A stretch of DNA of 64,000 nucleotides from Kribbella voronezhensis (lineage in GTDB: Bacteria; Actinomycetota; Actinomycetes; Propionibacteriales; Kribbellaceae): contig NZ_SOCE01000001.1 in the NCBI RefSeq assembly GCF_004365175.1, positions 235,154 to 299,153 on the forward strand, read 5' to 3'. Shown here one piece after another: positions 9,139 to 16,991 of this stretch; position 1 is the stretch's first letter, and each line of letters starts with the position of its first letter. The notes beneath the pieces are model-generated. The model did no database searches, was not told the origin of the DNA, and saw only the letters and a program-made list of their open reading frames with translations. The translations under genes and the position numbers were made by a program.

Positions 9139-10346
9139 GCCTGCGTCTCCCCAGTCGATCCTTCGTAGCCTGCTGCCGGTCCACTCCCTTGCACAGCCAC
9201 TCCCCGCTCCGACTTCGGCACCGAACGGACCGAGTTGCCACAGGCCGAGCAGAAGTCGGAGTGCGGAAGCAACGGCATCTCGCAGCGCGAGCAGAACGCG
9301 AGCTCACCCGAGGCATGGTTGGAACCACCACGAGCAGCAGACTCCAGTGCCGCTTCCAGCAGACCCTTGTGCAACACAGTGCGGACCAAGATGATCAGCG
9401 CGCCGAGCAGCAGCAGACCCCAGACCACACCGAGGATCGCGCCCACCGTGGAGCCGTGTCCGCCGACGAAGCCGAGCAGATAGACGCCGCCCTGGAACAG
9501 CGCGTTCACCACCATCGCCTGAACCAGACCGGCCGCCCAGCGCGGGGTGAAGCCGTCGTACTTCTCACCGAGACCGGAGAACTCCGCGGCCGCGAGACCG
9601 GTCGCCGAGCCGTAGATCAGCGGCTTCACGAAGCCCTGCAATACGACGATGGAGATCCAGGTGCCCGCGCTGCTGCCCGGACCGGCGAAGCCGCCGCTGA
9701 TCCAGCTCCAGTGCAGGACGAGGGTCTCGAAGCAGGCGTAGCCCACACCGGCCACCACGCCGAAGGTGAAGCCGTCCATCAGGTCGTCGTACCGGGGCCG
9801 GGAGGCCAGGTAGAGCGGGCCGATCTGGCGGATCAGCTCGGAGACGACCGGCACCAGCAGCACGAGGATGAGCAGGTCGCGGCCGGTCGGTCCGCCGCTG
9901 TTCGAACCGATCGTGTTCGCCGACAGGCCGAGCTTGTCGGACCACAACCAGGTGAACACCGCTGCCAGTACGCCGGTCAGCAGGAACGCCGCGGCGACGA
10001 CCGGGACCGGCTCGTCCTCCCACAGGTTCACGTCGTACAGGTAGAGGATGTAGACGATCGGGATGGCGAAGGCGGCAACCATGATCGCCACCGGCAGAGC
10101 ACCCAGTGCGGCCAGTACGACGGTCAGCAGCAGCGCGACGCCGAGTGCGACCTTGTACGTGTACGGCTGCCGGCCGGCGCCTTGCGGCATGATCGTCGAA
10201 ACCAGCTTGAACGAGGCGACCGGCTCGTCCGGTCTGGCGGCGTACGCCTTCGTGCGCCCGGCGTCCTGGGACTGCAGATCGTTGCCACAGTGATGGCAGA
10301 AATGCGAGACCTCGGGAACGGCAGAGCTACAGCGCGGACACTCCAC
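9135..10346 (-). CDS. PrsW-like polytopic membrane protein with zinc ribbons at both ends
   Basis: This 403-aa protein has a CPRC...CHHC zinc ribbon at residues 3-20. About eight membrane helices of the PrsW/CPBP kind occupy 65-320, and a second ribbon, CSRC...CSAC, lies near the C terminus. The PrsW-like core shows DVNLWEDEP, a Glu in VSELIRQ and GVGYACFET, but I do not find the family's later conserved histidines, so peptidase activity is doubtful. PrsW proteins cut membrane anti-sigma factors or related substrates. GTG at 10346 follows GGGAGGA at good spacing. It heads a run of 4-nt overlapping genes whose products are three single-pass proteins, which are plausible partners or substrates. 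Confidence 0.75.
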   Translation of the reverse strand: MECPRCSSAVPEVSHFCHHCGNDLQSQDAGRTKAYAARPDEPVASFKLVSTIMPQGAGRQPYTYKVALGVALLLTVVLAALGALPVAIMVAAFAIPIVYILYLYDVNLWEDEPVPVVAAAFLLTGVLAAVFTWLWSDKLGLSANTIGSNSGGPTGRDLLILVLLVPVVSELIRQIGPLYLASRPRYDDLMDGFTFGVVAGVGYACFETLVLHWSWISGGFAGPGSSAGTWISIVVLQGFVKPLIYGSATGLAAAEFSGLGEKYDGFTPRWAAGLVQAMVVNALFQGGVYLLGFVGGHGSTVGAILGVVWGLLLLGALIILVRTVLHKGLLEAALESAARGGSNHASGELAFCSRCEMPLLPHSDFCSACGNSVRSVPKSERGVAVQGSGPAAGYEGSTGETQA

Positions 10347-10484
10347 GCCATCCTCCCAACCTTGGACTTGCGGACCGACGCGCGGACGCGCCGAGGGATG
10401 GTCAGGCCGACCGGCCGGAGGCCGGGCGAACCAGCAGAGATTCTCGTACAGGTCGGCCGGGATTCATCATTTCCCGCGCAAGGG

Positions 10485-11114
10485 TCACCCTTTCGTGTCC
10501 GTACCGTGGCCTGTCCCGGCCGCCCAGGCCCGCCGCGAAAGCTCCGGCCAGATCTCCTCGACCCGGCGCTCGAGGTCCGCCAGGCTGCCGGAATTGTCGA
10601 CCACGATGTCGGCCGCCGCGAGCCGGTCCTCCCGGCTCGCCTGACTGGCGATCCGCTGCCCGGCCTCCTCGGCCGACATGCCCCGCAGCTCGGTCAGCCG
10701 CTGCACCTGCAGCTCGGGTGGGACGTCGACCACCAGCACCAGGTCGAACCTGTCCGCCTGTCCGGTCTCGACCAGTAACGGGATGTCGTTGACCACGACC
10801 GCCCCGGCCGGTGCCGCCGCCTCGATCTCCGCGGCCCGCGCCCGGACCCGCGGATGGATGATCGCCTCCAGCTTCCGCCGGGCCTCCGCGTCGCCGAACA
10901 CCAGCCGCCCCACGGCCGGCCGGTCCAGCTCGCCTTCCGGGGTCAGCACGTCGCCGAACGTCGCGACCACCTCGGCCAGCCCGTCGGTCCCCCGCGCGAC
11001 GACTTCCCGCGCCAGGACGTCGGAGTCGATCACCACCGCGCCGCGCTCCTCGAGCAGCCGCGACACGGCACTCTTGCCCGCTCCGATACCCCCGGTAAGC
11101 CCGACTCTCAGCAC
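10485..11114 (-). CDS. coaE: dephospho-CoA kinase
   Basis: CoaE (209 aa) phosphorylates the 3'-OH of dephospho-CoA, the last step of coenzyme A synthesis, in the cytoplasm. The P-loop GGIGAGKS is at residues 8-15, followed by the substrate-region IDSDVLAREV and later LVVDVPPELQ and R-x-x-Q elements. It is a single-domain form; mycobacterial enzymes carry an extra C-terminal UPF0157 domain that is missing here. The GTG start at 11114 lies 6 nt after a TAGGGT -10 element (11121-11126), so coaE probably has its own leaderless transcript despite sitting 19 nt after the SnoaL-like gene. Confidence 0.95.
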   Translation of the reverse strand: MLRVGLTGGIGAGKSAVSRLLEERGAVVIDSDVLAREVVARGTDGLAEVVATFGDVLTPEGELDRPAVGRLVFGDAEARRKLEAIIHPRVRARAAEIEAAAPAGAVVVNDIPLLVETGQADRFDLVLVVDVPPELQVQRLTELRGMSAEEAGQRIASQASREDRLAAADIVVDNSGSLADLERRVEEIWPELSRRAWAAGTGHGTDTKG

Positions 11115-11133
11115 CCCCGAACCCTAGCGAAGA

Positions 11134-11580
11134 TCAGGGAGTCGCCATCGTCAGGCCGGGCCGCTCGTCGTCCCAGGCCGCCGCGGTGATCCGCCAGCCG
11201 TCCGGCGTACGGATGAACTGCATCGTCTTCATGCCGCGGCCGGTGAACGGAGTGCCGTTCTGCACGCCCTCCTTCGCGTAGCTGCCGAACCAGTGGGCGA
11301 TGTCGCCGAACGTCTCCACCCGCCCGGTGACTGCCCACTCCTTGAAGTCCACCAGGTCGCCGAACGTCAGCAGGGCCGCGCGAGGCGCGATGAACTCGTC
11401 GACGCTGTAGACCTCCGGCTCGAGACCGCAGGTCCGGGCGATCACCGCGTTCGGTACGAAGAGCGCCCGGAGCGCGTCGAGCCGCTCGGCACAGTCCGGA
11501 CCGGTGGTGAAGGCAGCGAAGAATGTCCGTACGACGTCCTCGATCGCCTCGGCGTCGATGCTGGTGCTGGTGCTGGTGAT
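11134..11580 (-). CDS. SnoaL/NTF2-like protein with no conventional start codon in place
   Basis: This NTF2-like cone-fold protein (about 148 aa; SnoaL/ketosteroid-isomerase superfamily) contains FFAAFTTG, an aromatic pocket and a C-terminal GWRITAAAWDDERPG. The frame is clean and coding-like, but no ATG, GTG or TTG occurs in frame between the end of the upstream flavoprotein gene (stop at 11592) and residue 40. An ATC at 11580 follows AGAGGA at a suitable distance. A CTG overlaps the flavoprotein stop as CTGA. The ATG at 11736 would overlap the flavoprotein gene by 145 nt. The start given is therefore a guess. The substrate is unknown. Confidence 0.7.
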   Translation of the reverse strand: MTSTSTSIDAEAIEDVVRTFFAAFTTGPDCAERLDALRALFVPNAVIARTCGLEPEVYSVDEFIAPRAALLTFGDLVDFKEWAVTGRVETFGDIAHWFGSYAKEGVQNGTPFTGRGMKTMQFIRTPDGWRITAAAWDDERPGLTMATP

Positions 11581-11591
11581 GTCGGATCCTC

Positions 11592-12926
11592 TCAGGAACG
11601 GTCGGCGATCTGCTGACGCAACGTCTTCAACGTCGCGACGTAGATCTCCGAGAAGGTCGGGAACGGCTGAATCGTGTCGGCCACGACATCCACCGGCACG
11701 TGAGCGCGGATGGCGAGCGTGGCCTGCTGCAACCACTCGCCCGCCTCGGGTCCGAGCGCGTAGGCGCCGGTCAGCCGTTCACCGTCGCTCAGCAGCGTCA
11801 GGAAGCCGTTGGACTCGGCGTAGGCGCGCGTGTAGGTGGCAGTCTTGGCCACGTCCTTCAGCGCCGTCGTAGCACTGAAGGCTCCCTCGGTCTCCCCCAC
11901 CGATGCTGCCTGCGGGTCGGTGTAGACGACGTTCGGCACAGCCTCGTAGTTGGCCTTCCGCAGGTCACCGGCGATGTTCGCCGCCGCCACATCGCCCTGG
12001 TACTTCCCCACGTGCGTCAGCAGCTTGATCCCGGTCACGTCGCCGACGGCCCACAGCCGCTCGCTGACCCGCAGGTACTCATCGACCTGTACGCCGTGCG
12101 CGTCGACCTCGAGCCCGACCGTCTCCAGGCCGATCCCGTCCACCCGCGGCCGCCGACCGGTCGCGACCAAGAGCCGATCGCCTCGCAGCTCCCGCTCATC
12201 GGCCAGCGTGACGACATAGTCCTCACCGTCACGCCGTACTGCGGTCGCCCGCGCGCCCAGTTCGAGCTCGACTCCATCGCGCCGGAGCACCTCGCCGAGT
12301 GCTTCACCCAACGCCGCCGGCTCCTTGGCGAGGATGTGCTCCCCGCTGTTGATCAGCGCGACCTCGCCGCCGAGCCGGCGTACCGCCTGTGCCATCTCGA
12401 CACCGACCGGTCCACCACCGAGCACGAGCAGGCGACGCGGGACAGCCTTCATGGCAGTGGCCTCGCGGTTCGTCCACACACCGTCGAGCTCACGCAGCCC
12501 CGGGATCGGCGGAATGATCGGATCCGAACCGGTAGCCAGCACGACGTTCTCCGCCGTGTACTGCGTGCCGTCGACCTCGACGACTCCGGTGCCGGCGAGT
12601 CGGCCGGTACCGCGCAGCAGGTCGATGCCCTTGCTCGCCAGCCACTGCTCCTGACCCTTGTCGGAGTAGTCCGAGACCATGAAGTCCCGCCAGGCCAGTG
12701 CCGCCTCAGGGTCGAGCTCTGCGGTAGAGACCGCGTCCCGCGCCTGGTGCACCGCCTCACCGGGGCGCAGGAGCGTCTTGGACGGGATGCACGCGTAGTA
12801 CGAGCATTCGCCGCCGACCAGCTCGCGCTCGACCAGGGCGACCCGCAGTCCGCGGTCGACCAGCTCTCCCGCGCAGTGCTCCCCTGGCGAGCCGCCGCCG
12901 ATCACGATGACGTCATAGTCAGTCAT
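11592..12926 (-). CDS. class I pyridine nucleotide-disulfide oxidoreductase (Lpd/MerA-like)
   Basis: This is a 444-aa flavoprotein. The N-terminal FAD motif is VIVIGGGSPGEHCAGEL, and the redox-active pair lies in GGECSYYACIPSK. The NAD(P) motif is LLVLGGGPVGVEMA, the second FAD contact is LWAVGDVTG, and a dimerisation domain follows. In dihydrolipoamide dehydrogenase the C-terminal motif is H-P-T-x-x-E, whose His is the acid/base; here it reads QPFPTFSE, with Phe in place of that His. True lipoamide dehydrogenase activity is therefore unlikely, and the substrate is unknown. The start at 12926 overlaps the upstream gene by 8 nt. The pairing with two SnoaL-like genes suggests a small redox operon. 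Confidence 0.88.
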   Translation of the reverse strand: MTDYDVIVIGGGSPGEHCAGELVDRGLRVALVERELVGGECSYYACIPSKTLLRPGEAVHQARDAVSTAELDPEAALAWRDFMVSDYSDKGQEQWLASKGIDLLRGTGRLAGTGVVEVDGTQYTAENVVLATGSDPIIPPIPGLRELDGVWTNREATAMKAVPRRLLVLGGGPVGVEMAQAVRRLGGEVALINSGEHILAKEPAALGEALGEVLRRDGVELELGARATAVRRDGEDYVVTLADERELRGDRLLVATGRRPRVDGIGLETVGLEVDAHGVQVDEYLRVSERLWAVGDVTGIKLLTHVGKYQGDVAAANIAGDLRKANYEAVPNVVYTDPQAASVGETEGAFSATTALKDVAKTATYTRAYAESNGFLTLLSDGERLTGAYALGPEAGEWLQQATLAIRAHVPVDVVADTIQPFPTFSEIYVATLKTLRQQIADRS

Positions 12927-13752
12927 TTGCCGGTCCTTCGATGTCGTCGTAGATACGAACCGCGGCGAGTACGCCGTCCGGTCCCCGTTCGTAGATCGCG
13001 ATCCCGGCTTGCGGCGGCAACTCTCGCTCGCCCCAGCCGACACAGTTGTACTCCACCGCACAGCGCTGGCCGTCGTCGGTCACGCTGCACACCTGCAACT
13101 GGATGCCGCCCGTAGTGAACCAGCTCTTGAAGAACGAGCGCAGCTCGGAGGTACCGCGATGGTCCGGTCCGATGGGTTCGCGAAGGTAGCCGTCCGGTGC
13201 GAACGTGCTCACGATCGCCTCGGCATCGCCCGCGGCGAGGGCGGTCAAGTAGCGGCCGACGACCTCGGCAAGCTCGGCCGGCGCGGACTCGACCGGCGCC
13301 GGCTCGAGGACGGGCGGTCTGAGATGGCGCCGGCCGTCGACCGGCACCTGGCTGCAGTACGTGCGGAACTCGATCCTGCGGTCGTCCGACTCGGCGACGA
13401 CCGCGAGGGGCCACTCCACGGCCCGTCCGGTGTCGTCGGCCAAGCGCGCCAGCAGTTCCACCACTGCCCGCCCGCCCACGCGTGTGGAGGCCACCGTCTC
13501 GATGGTGGCGTCGCGCTCGGCCAGCCAGGTCTTGTTGCTCTTGACGAAATGACGCAACTCGCGGTGACCGCGGACCTCACCGGCGCGGGGATCGAAGACC
13601 ACCACCTCGCCGGGCCACACCGTCTCCAGAGTGTGTGCGTCGCCTTCCTGCAAGGCTGCGAAGTACTGCATGACCGGGTCGGCCTGACCAGCGGTTCGCG
13701 CCAGGGTGCGCGCCAGCGCCGCCGCACTGACGAACTCCGGAAACCAAGGCAT
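12919..13752 (-). CDS. tandem-domain SnoaL/NTF2-like protein
   Basis: This 277-aa protein is made of two NTF2-like domains in tandem (about 20-140 and 160-270) joined by a Pro/Glu linker. Both halves carry the same kind of block: VMQYFAALQEGDAHTLE versus VGRYLTALAAGDAEAIV, and RELRHFVKSNKTW versus SELRSFFKSWFT. This indicates an internal duplication or fusion. The ATG at 13752 follows a strong GGAGGAG site; upstream alternatives lack one. It is the first gene of the minus-strand operon with the flavoprotein and the single-domain SnoaL-like gene. Such domains act as small-molecule isomerases, cyclases or binding proteins; the ligand is unknown. Confidence 0.82.
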   Translation of the reverse strand: MPWFPEFVSAAALARTLARTAGQADPVMQYFAALQEGDAHTLETVWPGEVVVFDPRAGEVRGHRELRHFVKSNKTWLAERDATIETVASTRVGGRAVVELLARLADDTGRAVEWPLAVVAESDDRRIEFRTYCSQVPVDGRRHLRPPVLEPAPVESAPAELAEVVGRYLTALAAGDAEAIVSTFAPDGYLREPIGPDHRGTSELRSFFKSWFTTGGIQLQVCSVTDDGQRCAVEYNCVGWGERELPPQAGIAIYERGPDGVLAAVRIYDDIEGPAND

Positions 13753-13861
13753 CTCACCGTCTCCTCCCGCACCGCACCGTGTCGTCAGTCTGTTGTAGCC
13801 GGGACGGACTGACAACAGCGGTACCGAACCGCCCGTACGCCGAATTGTCCCCGGCCATGGT

Positions 13862-13867
13862 TAGCCT
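13862..13867 (+). promoter_or_regulatory. leaderless -10 element of the YcaQ-type gene
   Basis: TAGCCT ends 6 nt before the ATG at 13874, the spacing expected when transcription starts at the start codon. No Shine-Dalgarno sequence is present. Confidence 0.6.
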
Positions 13868-13873
13868 TCGGGG

Positions 13874-14965
13874 ATGGGTATCCGCCGATTGACTCGGGAG
13901 CAGGCACGGCGCATCGCCGTACGCGCTCAGTTGCTGGACGCGGCGCGGCCGGACAACCTGGTCGCGATGGTCCGGCAGTTGACGTTGCTGCAGATCGATC
14001 CGACCTCTGCGATCGCGCCCAGCGCCGATCTGGTCGCCTGGAGCCGACTCGGTTCGGCGTACCGGCCTGAGCAGTTGAAGCAGGCCGTCGAGGTCGACCG
14101 GACGTTGTTCGAGCGCAACGCGCTGATCAGGCCGATGAGTGATGCGGGGCTCTATCTCGCCGAGGTCCCCGGCTGGCCGAGGATGCTCGACTGGATGAAG
14201 GCCAACGAGTCGTTCCAGCGGGACATCCTGGCGGTGCTGGCCGAGCGCGGCCCGGTGACGTCGCGGGACATCCCGGACACCTGTTCGGTGCCTTGGGCAT
14301 CGACCGGGTGGACGAACAATCGCAATGTCACCCAGATGCTCGAATTCCTGGCCAGGCGCGGTCAGGTGGCGATCTCGGGACGAGTCGGTCGCGAGCGGAT
14401 CTGGGACCTGGCGGACCGGGTCTATCCGGCCGGCCTCGACGTACCGACGCCGGCCGAGGCGCTGGAGATCAAGAACGAGCGACGGCTCCGGTCGCTCGGC
14501 ATCGCGCGCGCCACCGGCGCGGAGGTCCCGGTGGAGCCTGCGATCGTCGGGGACACCGGCGAGCCGGTCGAGGTCGAGGACACGCCAGGTGTCTGGCGCG
14601 TCGATCCGGCGGCGCTGGCGACGGTCGACGACTTCGAAGGCCGGACGGCGCTGCTGTCACCGTTCGACCGGCTGATCCACAATCGCGTCCGCGCGCTGGA
14701 ACTCTTCGACTTCGAGTACACGCTGGAGATGTACAAGCCGGCGGCCAAACGCAGGTGGGGCTACTTCGCGCTCCCGGTCCTGCACGGCGACCGGATGGTC
14801 GGCAAGCTCGACGCGATCGCCGACCGGAAGGCCTCCGTACTGCGGGTCAACGCGATCCACCCCGACGTCCGGTTCACCCGCGCGATCAGCAAGGCGGTCC
14901 TCGCCGAGGTGGACGACCTGGCCGGCTGGCTGAAGCTCGGCAAGGTCGAGTTGCCGCCCGGCTGA
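13874..14965 (+). CDS. YcaQ/AlkX-type winged-helix DNA glycosylase
   Basis: This 363-aa protein belongs to the HTH_42 family, which includes E. coli YcaQ (interstrand crosslink glycosylase) and Streptomyces AlkZ. It starts RRLTREQARRIAVRAQLLD and has the LLQIDPTSAIAPSADLVAWSR block, the HTH segments that follow, and a C-terminal YFALPVLHGDRMVGKLDAIADR segment. Family catalysis uses a Q-x-D/Q-x-Q-type motif; LQIDPTS at about 39-45 retains the Q-x-D spacing. It would unhook alkylated or crosslinked bases. The gene appears to be transcribed alone from a leaderless promoter. Confidence 0.85.
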   Translation: MGIRRLTREQARRIAVRAQLLDAARPDNLVAMVRQLTLLQIDPTSAIAPSADLVAWSRLGSAYRPEQLKQAVEVDRTLFERNALIRPMSDAGLYLAEVPGWPRMLDWMKANESFQRDILAVLAERGPVTSRDIPDTCSVPWASTGWTNNRNVTQMLEFLARRGQVAISGRVGRERIWDLADRVYPAGLDVPTPAEALEIKNERRLRSLGIARATGAEVPVEPAIVGDTGEPVEVEDTPGVWRVDPAALATVDDFEGRTALLSPFDRLIHNRVRALELFDFEYTLEMYKPAAKRRWGYFALPVLHGDRMVGKLDAIADRKASVLRVNAIHPDVRFTRAISKAVLAEVDDLAGWLKLGKVELPPG

Positions 14966-14968
14966 TCC

Positions 14969-14983
14969 GCAACCAACAGTTGC
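14969..14983. promoter_or_regulatory. ArsR-type operator, copy 1
   Basis: GCAACCAACAGTTGC is an inverted repeat of GCAAC and GTTGC around five bases. It overlaps the putative -35 element TTGCGT (14980-14985). An identical-arm copy lies 45 bp downstream. Confidence 0.7.
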
Positions 14984-15009
14984 GTGAGCCCGTCGTCATG
15001 GTCTACGTT
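14980..15009 (+). promoter_or_regulatory. promoter of the SRPBCC-arsR operon
   Basis: TTGCGT at 14980-14985 and TACGTT at 15004-15009 are separated by 18 bp. The two GCAAC-N5-GTTGC operators bracket this pair, so repressor binding would block it. Confidence 0.5.
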
Positions 15010-15013
15010 ATGT

Positions 15014-15028
15014 GCAACCAAACGTTGC
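15014..15028. promoter_or_regulatory. ArsR-type operator, copy 2
   Basis: GCAACCAAACGTTGC has the same five-base arms and five-base spacer as copy 1. It lies just past the -10 element and 17 nt before the SRPBCC start codon. Confidence 0.7.
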
Positions 15029-15044
15029 AGAGAGCGGGGAGACC

Positions 15045-15506
15045 ATGGAATTCGGAACCATCGAGCGCGAGATCCACATCGACGCCACACCGGAGACCGT
15101 CTTCGAGGTGGTCAGCAGTCCGGAGCACTTGCAGGAGTGGTGGGCCGACGAGGCGGACCTGACGTCGGCGACCCCCGGAGCGATGGGCGAGCTCGCCTGG
15201 GGCGACAAGGAGAATCCCCGGAGCCACGTCGAGACGTTCACCGTCGTCGAGGCCGACCGGCCGCGGAGGTTCGCGTTCCGCTGGGTCTACGACGAGGCCC
15301 CGGCCGCCGGGACCTCGTTGCTGGTCACGTTCGACCTCAGCCCGGCCGGCAGCGGCACGAAGCTCCGGATGACCGAGTCCGGCTTCCGCGAGAAGGGCTG
15401 GGAGGTCGCCGTCCTCGAACAGTCCTACCGCGAACACAGTGAGGGCTGGGACCTGTTCATCCCCCGCCTGGCGGAGTACGCCGCCCGGCTGGCGGCGACG
15501 CGATGA
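15045..15506 (+). CDS. SRPBCC (AHSA1/START-like) protein paired with ArsR regulator
   Basis: This 153-aa protein of the SRPBCC superfamily, AHSA1 branch, has the typical opening IEREIHIDATPETVFEVVSSPEHLQEWW and a C-terminal helix lining the hydrophobic cavity. Such proteins bind small hydrophobic ligands. The ATG at 15045 follows GGGGAG. Its last 4 nt overlap the ArsR-type gene. Pairing of AHSA1-like proteins with ArsR regulators is common in actinobacteria, and the regulator presumably controls this operon through the two palindromes upstream. The ligand is unknown. Confidence 0.85.
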   Translation: MEFGTIEREIHIDATPETVFEVVSSPEHLQEWWADEADLTSATPGAMGELAWGDKENPRSHVETFTVVEADRPRRFAFRWVYDEAPAAGTSLLVTFDLSPAGSGTKLRMTESGFREKGWEVAVLEQSYREHSEGWDLFIPRLAEYAARLAATR

Positions 15507-15841
15507 GTACCGCCATCGACGACGACCTGTGGTCCGCGATCGGGGACCCGACCCGGCGCCGGATGCTCGACCTGCTGCTGGCGAACGGCGAAGGCACGGC
15601 GACGAGTCTGAGCGAGCACCTGCCGGTGACGAGGCAGGCGGTCGCGAAACATCTCGGCGTACTGGACCGGGTCGGACTGGTTCACGTCACGCCGGCCGGC
15701 CGGGAGATGCGGTACCGGGTCGACGACGCCCAACTGGCTCGCGCTGTGGCACAGCTGTCCACAGTCGGGGCCGCCTGGGACGCCCGGCTGCGGCGCATCA
15801 AGCGGATCGCCGAGGCGATCCAGCGCAGTCAAGAGCAATGA
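15503..15841 (+). CDS. ArsR/SmtB-type transcriptional repressor
   Basis: This 112-aa winged-helix regulator opens with DDLWSAIGDPTRRRMLDLLL, has the recognition helix in PVTRQAVAKHLGVLDRVGLV, and a wing at GREMRYRVDD. It has no cysteine-rich metal site, so it is probably not a metal sensor; members next to SRPBCC genes usually lack one. Translation is coupled to the upstream gene (ATGA overlap). It is the likely binder of the two GCAAC-N5-GTTGC sites at 14969 and 15014, giving autoregulation of the three-gene operon that ends with 15867-16310. Confidence 0.9.
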   Translation: MSTAIDDDLWSAIGDPTRRRMLDLLLANGEGTATSLSEHLPVTRQAVAKHLGVLDRVGLVHVTPAGREMRYRVDDAQLARAVAQLSTVGAAWDARLRRIKRIAEAIQRSQEQ

Positions 15842-15866
15842 CCACAGTCCGGAAAGAGGTACCGCA

Positions 15867-16310
15867 ATGTCCGACATCCTGCACCGCATCGCTACCAGGA
15901 CCACCTCCGCCGACGGCGTGTACGAGGCGCTGACCACGATCGACGGTCTGGCCGGCTGGTGGACGAAAGACACCACGGGCAAGACCGGCATCGGCGACGT
16001 GATCGAGTTCCGCTTCCCGCCCGGCGGCTTCTCCCTGAAGGTCCTCGAACTCGTCCCCGGCGAGCTGGTCCGCTGGGAAGTGGTCGAGGGACCCGAGGAA
16101 TGGGTCGGGACGACGGTCAACTGGAAGCTCGAGCAGAGCGGCGACTACACGGTCGTCCTGTTCGAACACCTCGGCTGGAAGGAGCCGGTGGAGTTCATGT
16201 ACCACTGCAGCACCAAGTGGGCGTCGTACCTGCTGAGCCTGAAGTCGCTGGTCGAAACCGGCACCGGCGCCCCGTCGCCGCACGACGTCATGATCAGCGA
16301 CTGGCACTGA
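15867..16310 (+). CDS. SRPBCC domain protein
   Basis: This is a second SRPBCC/AHSA1-like protein (147 aa), 25 nt after the ArsR gene with GAAAGAGG upstream of its ATG. It shows the family patterns VYEALTTIDGLAGWWT, IEFRFPPGG and, near the end, STKWASYLLSLKSLVETG. It differs clearly from the first SRPBCC protein of the operon and is more like activator of Hsp90 ATPase-type proteins annotated in actinobacteria. It is probably co-transcribed with and controlled by the ArsR repressor. Ligand and role are unknown. Confidence 0.83.
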   Translation: MSDILHRIATRTTSADGVYEALTTIDGLAGWWTKDTTGKTGIGDVIEFRFPPGGFSLKVLELVPGELVRWEVVEGPEEWVGTTVNWKLEQSGDYTVVLFEHLGWKEPVEFMYHCSTKWASYLLSLKSLVETGTGAPSPHDVMISDWH

Positions 16311-16362
16311 GCTTCTCCGGATTCCGAAGGGGATCGTCCGGAACCTGTTCTACGGTCGTGCC

Positions 16363-16947
16363 ATGACGACCAACGAAACCCCTTGGGAACCCCCGCTCGC
16401 CGGGACCGAGGCAGAACACCTGATCGGGGCGCTCGAGCGGCTGCGGACGACATTCCGGTTCAAGGCGGACAACCTCGATCCGGCTGGGCTGCAGACCCGG
16501 ATCGGCGCCTCGTCGGTGACACTCGGCGGGCTGCTCAAGCATCTCGCCGCCCAGGAGGACTACGCGTTCACCACCAAGCTCCACGGCAAGCCGCTCGGAG
16601 CACCGTGGGAGGAGAACGGGTGGGACGGTGACAACGACTGGGAGTTCACCTCCGCCGCGGACGACGCACCGGAAAAGCTCTATGCGTTGTGGGACGACGC
16701 CGTCGAGCGCTCCCGGTCCGCGCTGACCGCGGCCTTGGCCGACGGCGGACTCGACCAGTCCATTCACGCTTCCCGGTCCGATGGCCGGCACGCCAACCTG
16801 CGCCGGCTCGTCTACGACATGGTCGAGGAGTACGGCCGCCACACCGGGCACGCCGATCTCCTCCGGGAAGCCGTCGACGGCCGCGTCGGCGAGGACCCGC
16901 CCGCCGGCTGGCAGGCGGCATCCGGCCACTTCAGACTGCCGGGCTGA
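16363..16947 (+). CDS. DinB/DUF664-family protein
   Basis: This 194-aa four-helix-bundle protein belongs to the DinB/DUF664 group, which includes mycothiol- and bacillithiol-dependent transferases. Three metal-binding histidines are plausible: one in LLKHLAAQEDYAF and two in YGRHTGHADLLREA. The family's VTLGGLLKHL segment is clear. The ATG lies 6 nt after a TACGGT element (16351-16356), suggesting leaderless transcription. It is not clearly part of the preceding operon (53-nt gap with its own -10). The substrate is unknown; a thiol-dependent detoxification role is an inference from the family. Confidence 0.83.
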   Translation: MTTNETPWEPPLAGTEAEHLIGALERLRTTFRFKADNLDPAGLQTRIGASSVTLGGLLKHLAAQEDYAFTTKLHGKPLGAPWEENGWDGDNDWEFTSAADDAPEKLYALWDDAVERSRSALTAALADGGLDQSIHASRSDGRHANLRRLVYDMVEEYGRHTGHADLLREAVDGRVGEDPPAGWQAASGHFRLPG

Positions 16948-16991
16948 AGCAACGGATCGCCAGGATCTCGGCGTGGGCGGGGTACGAGATT

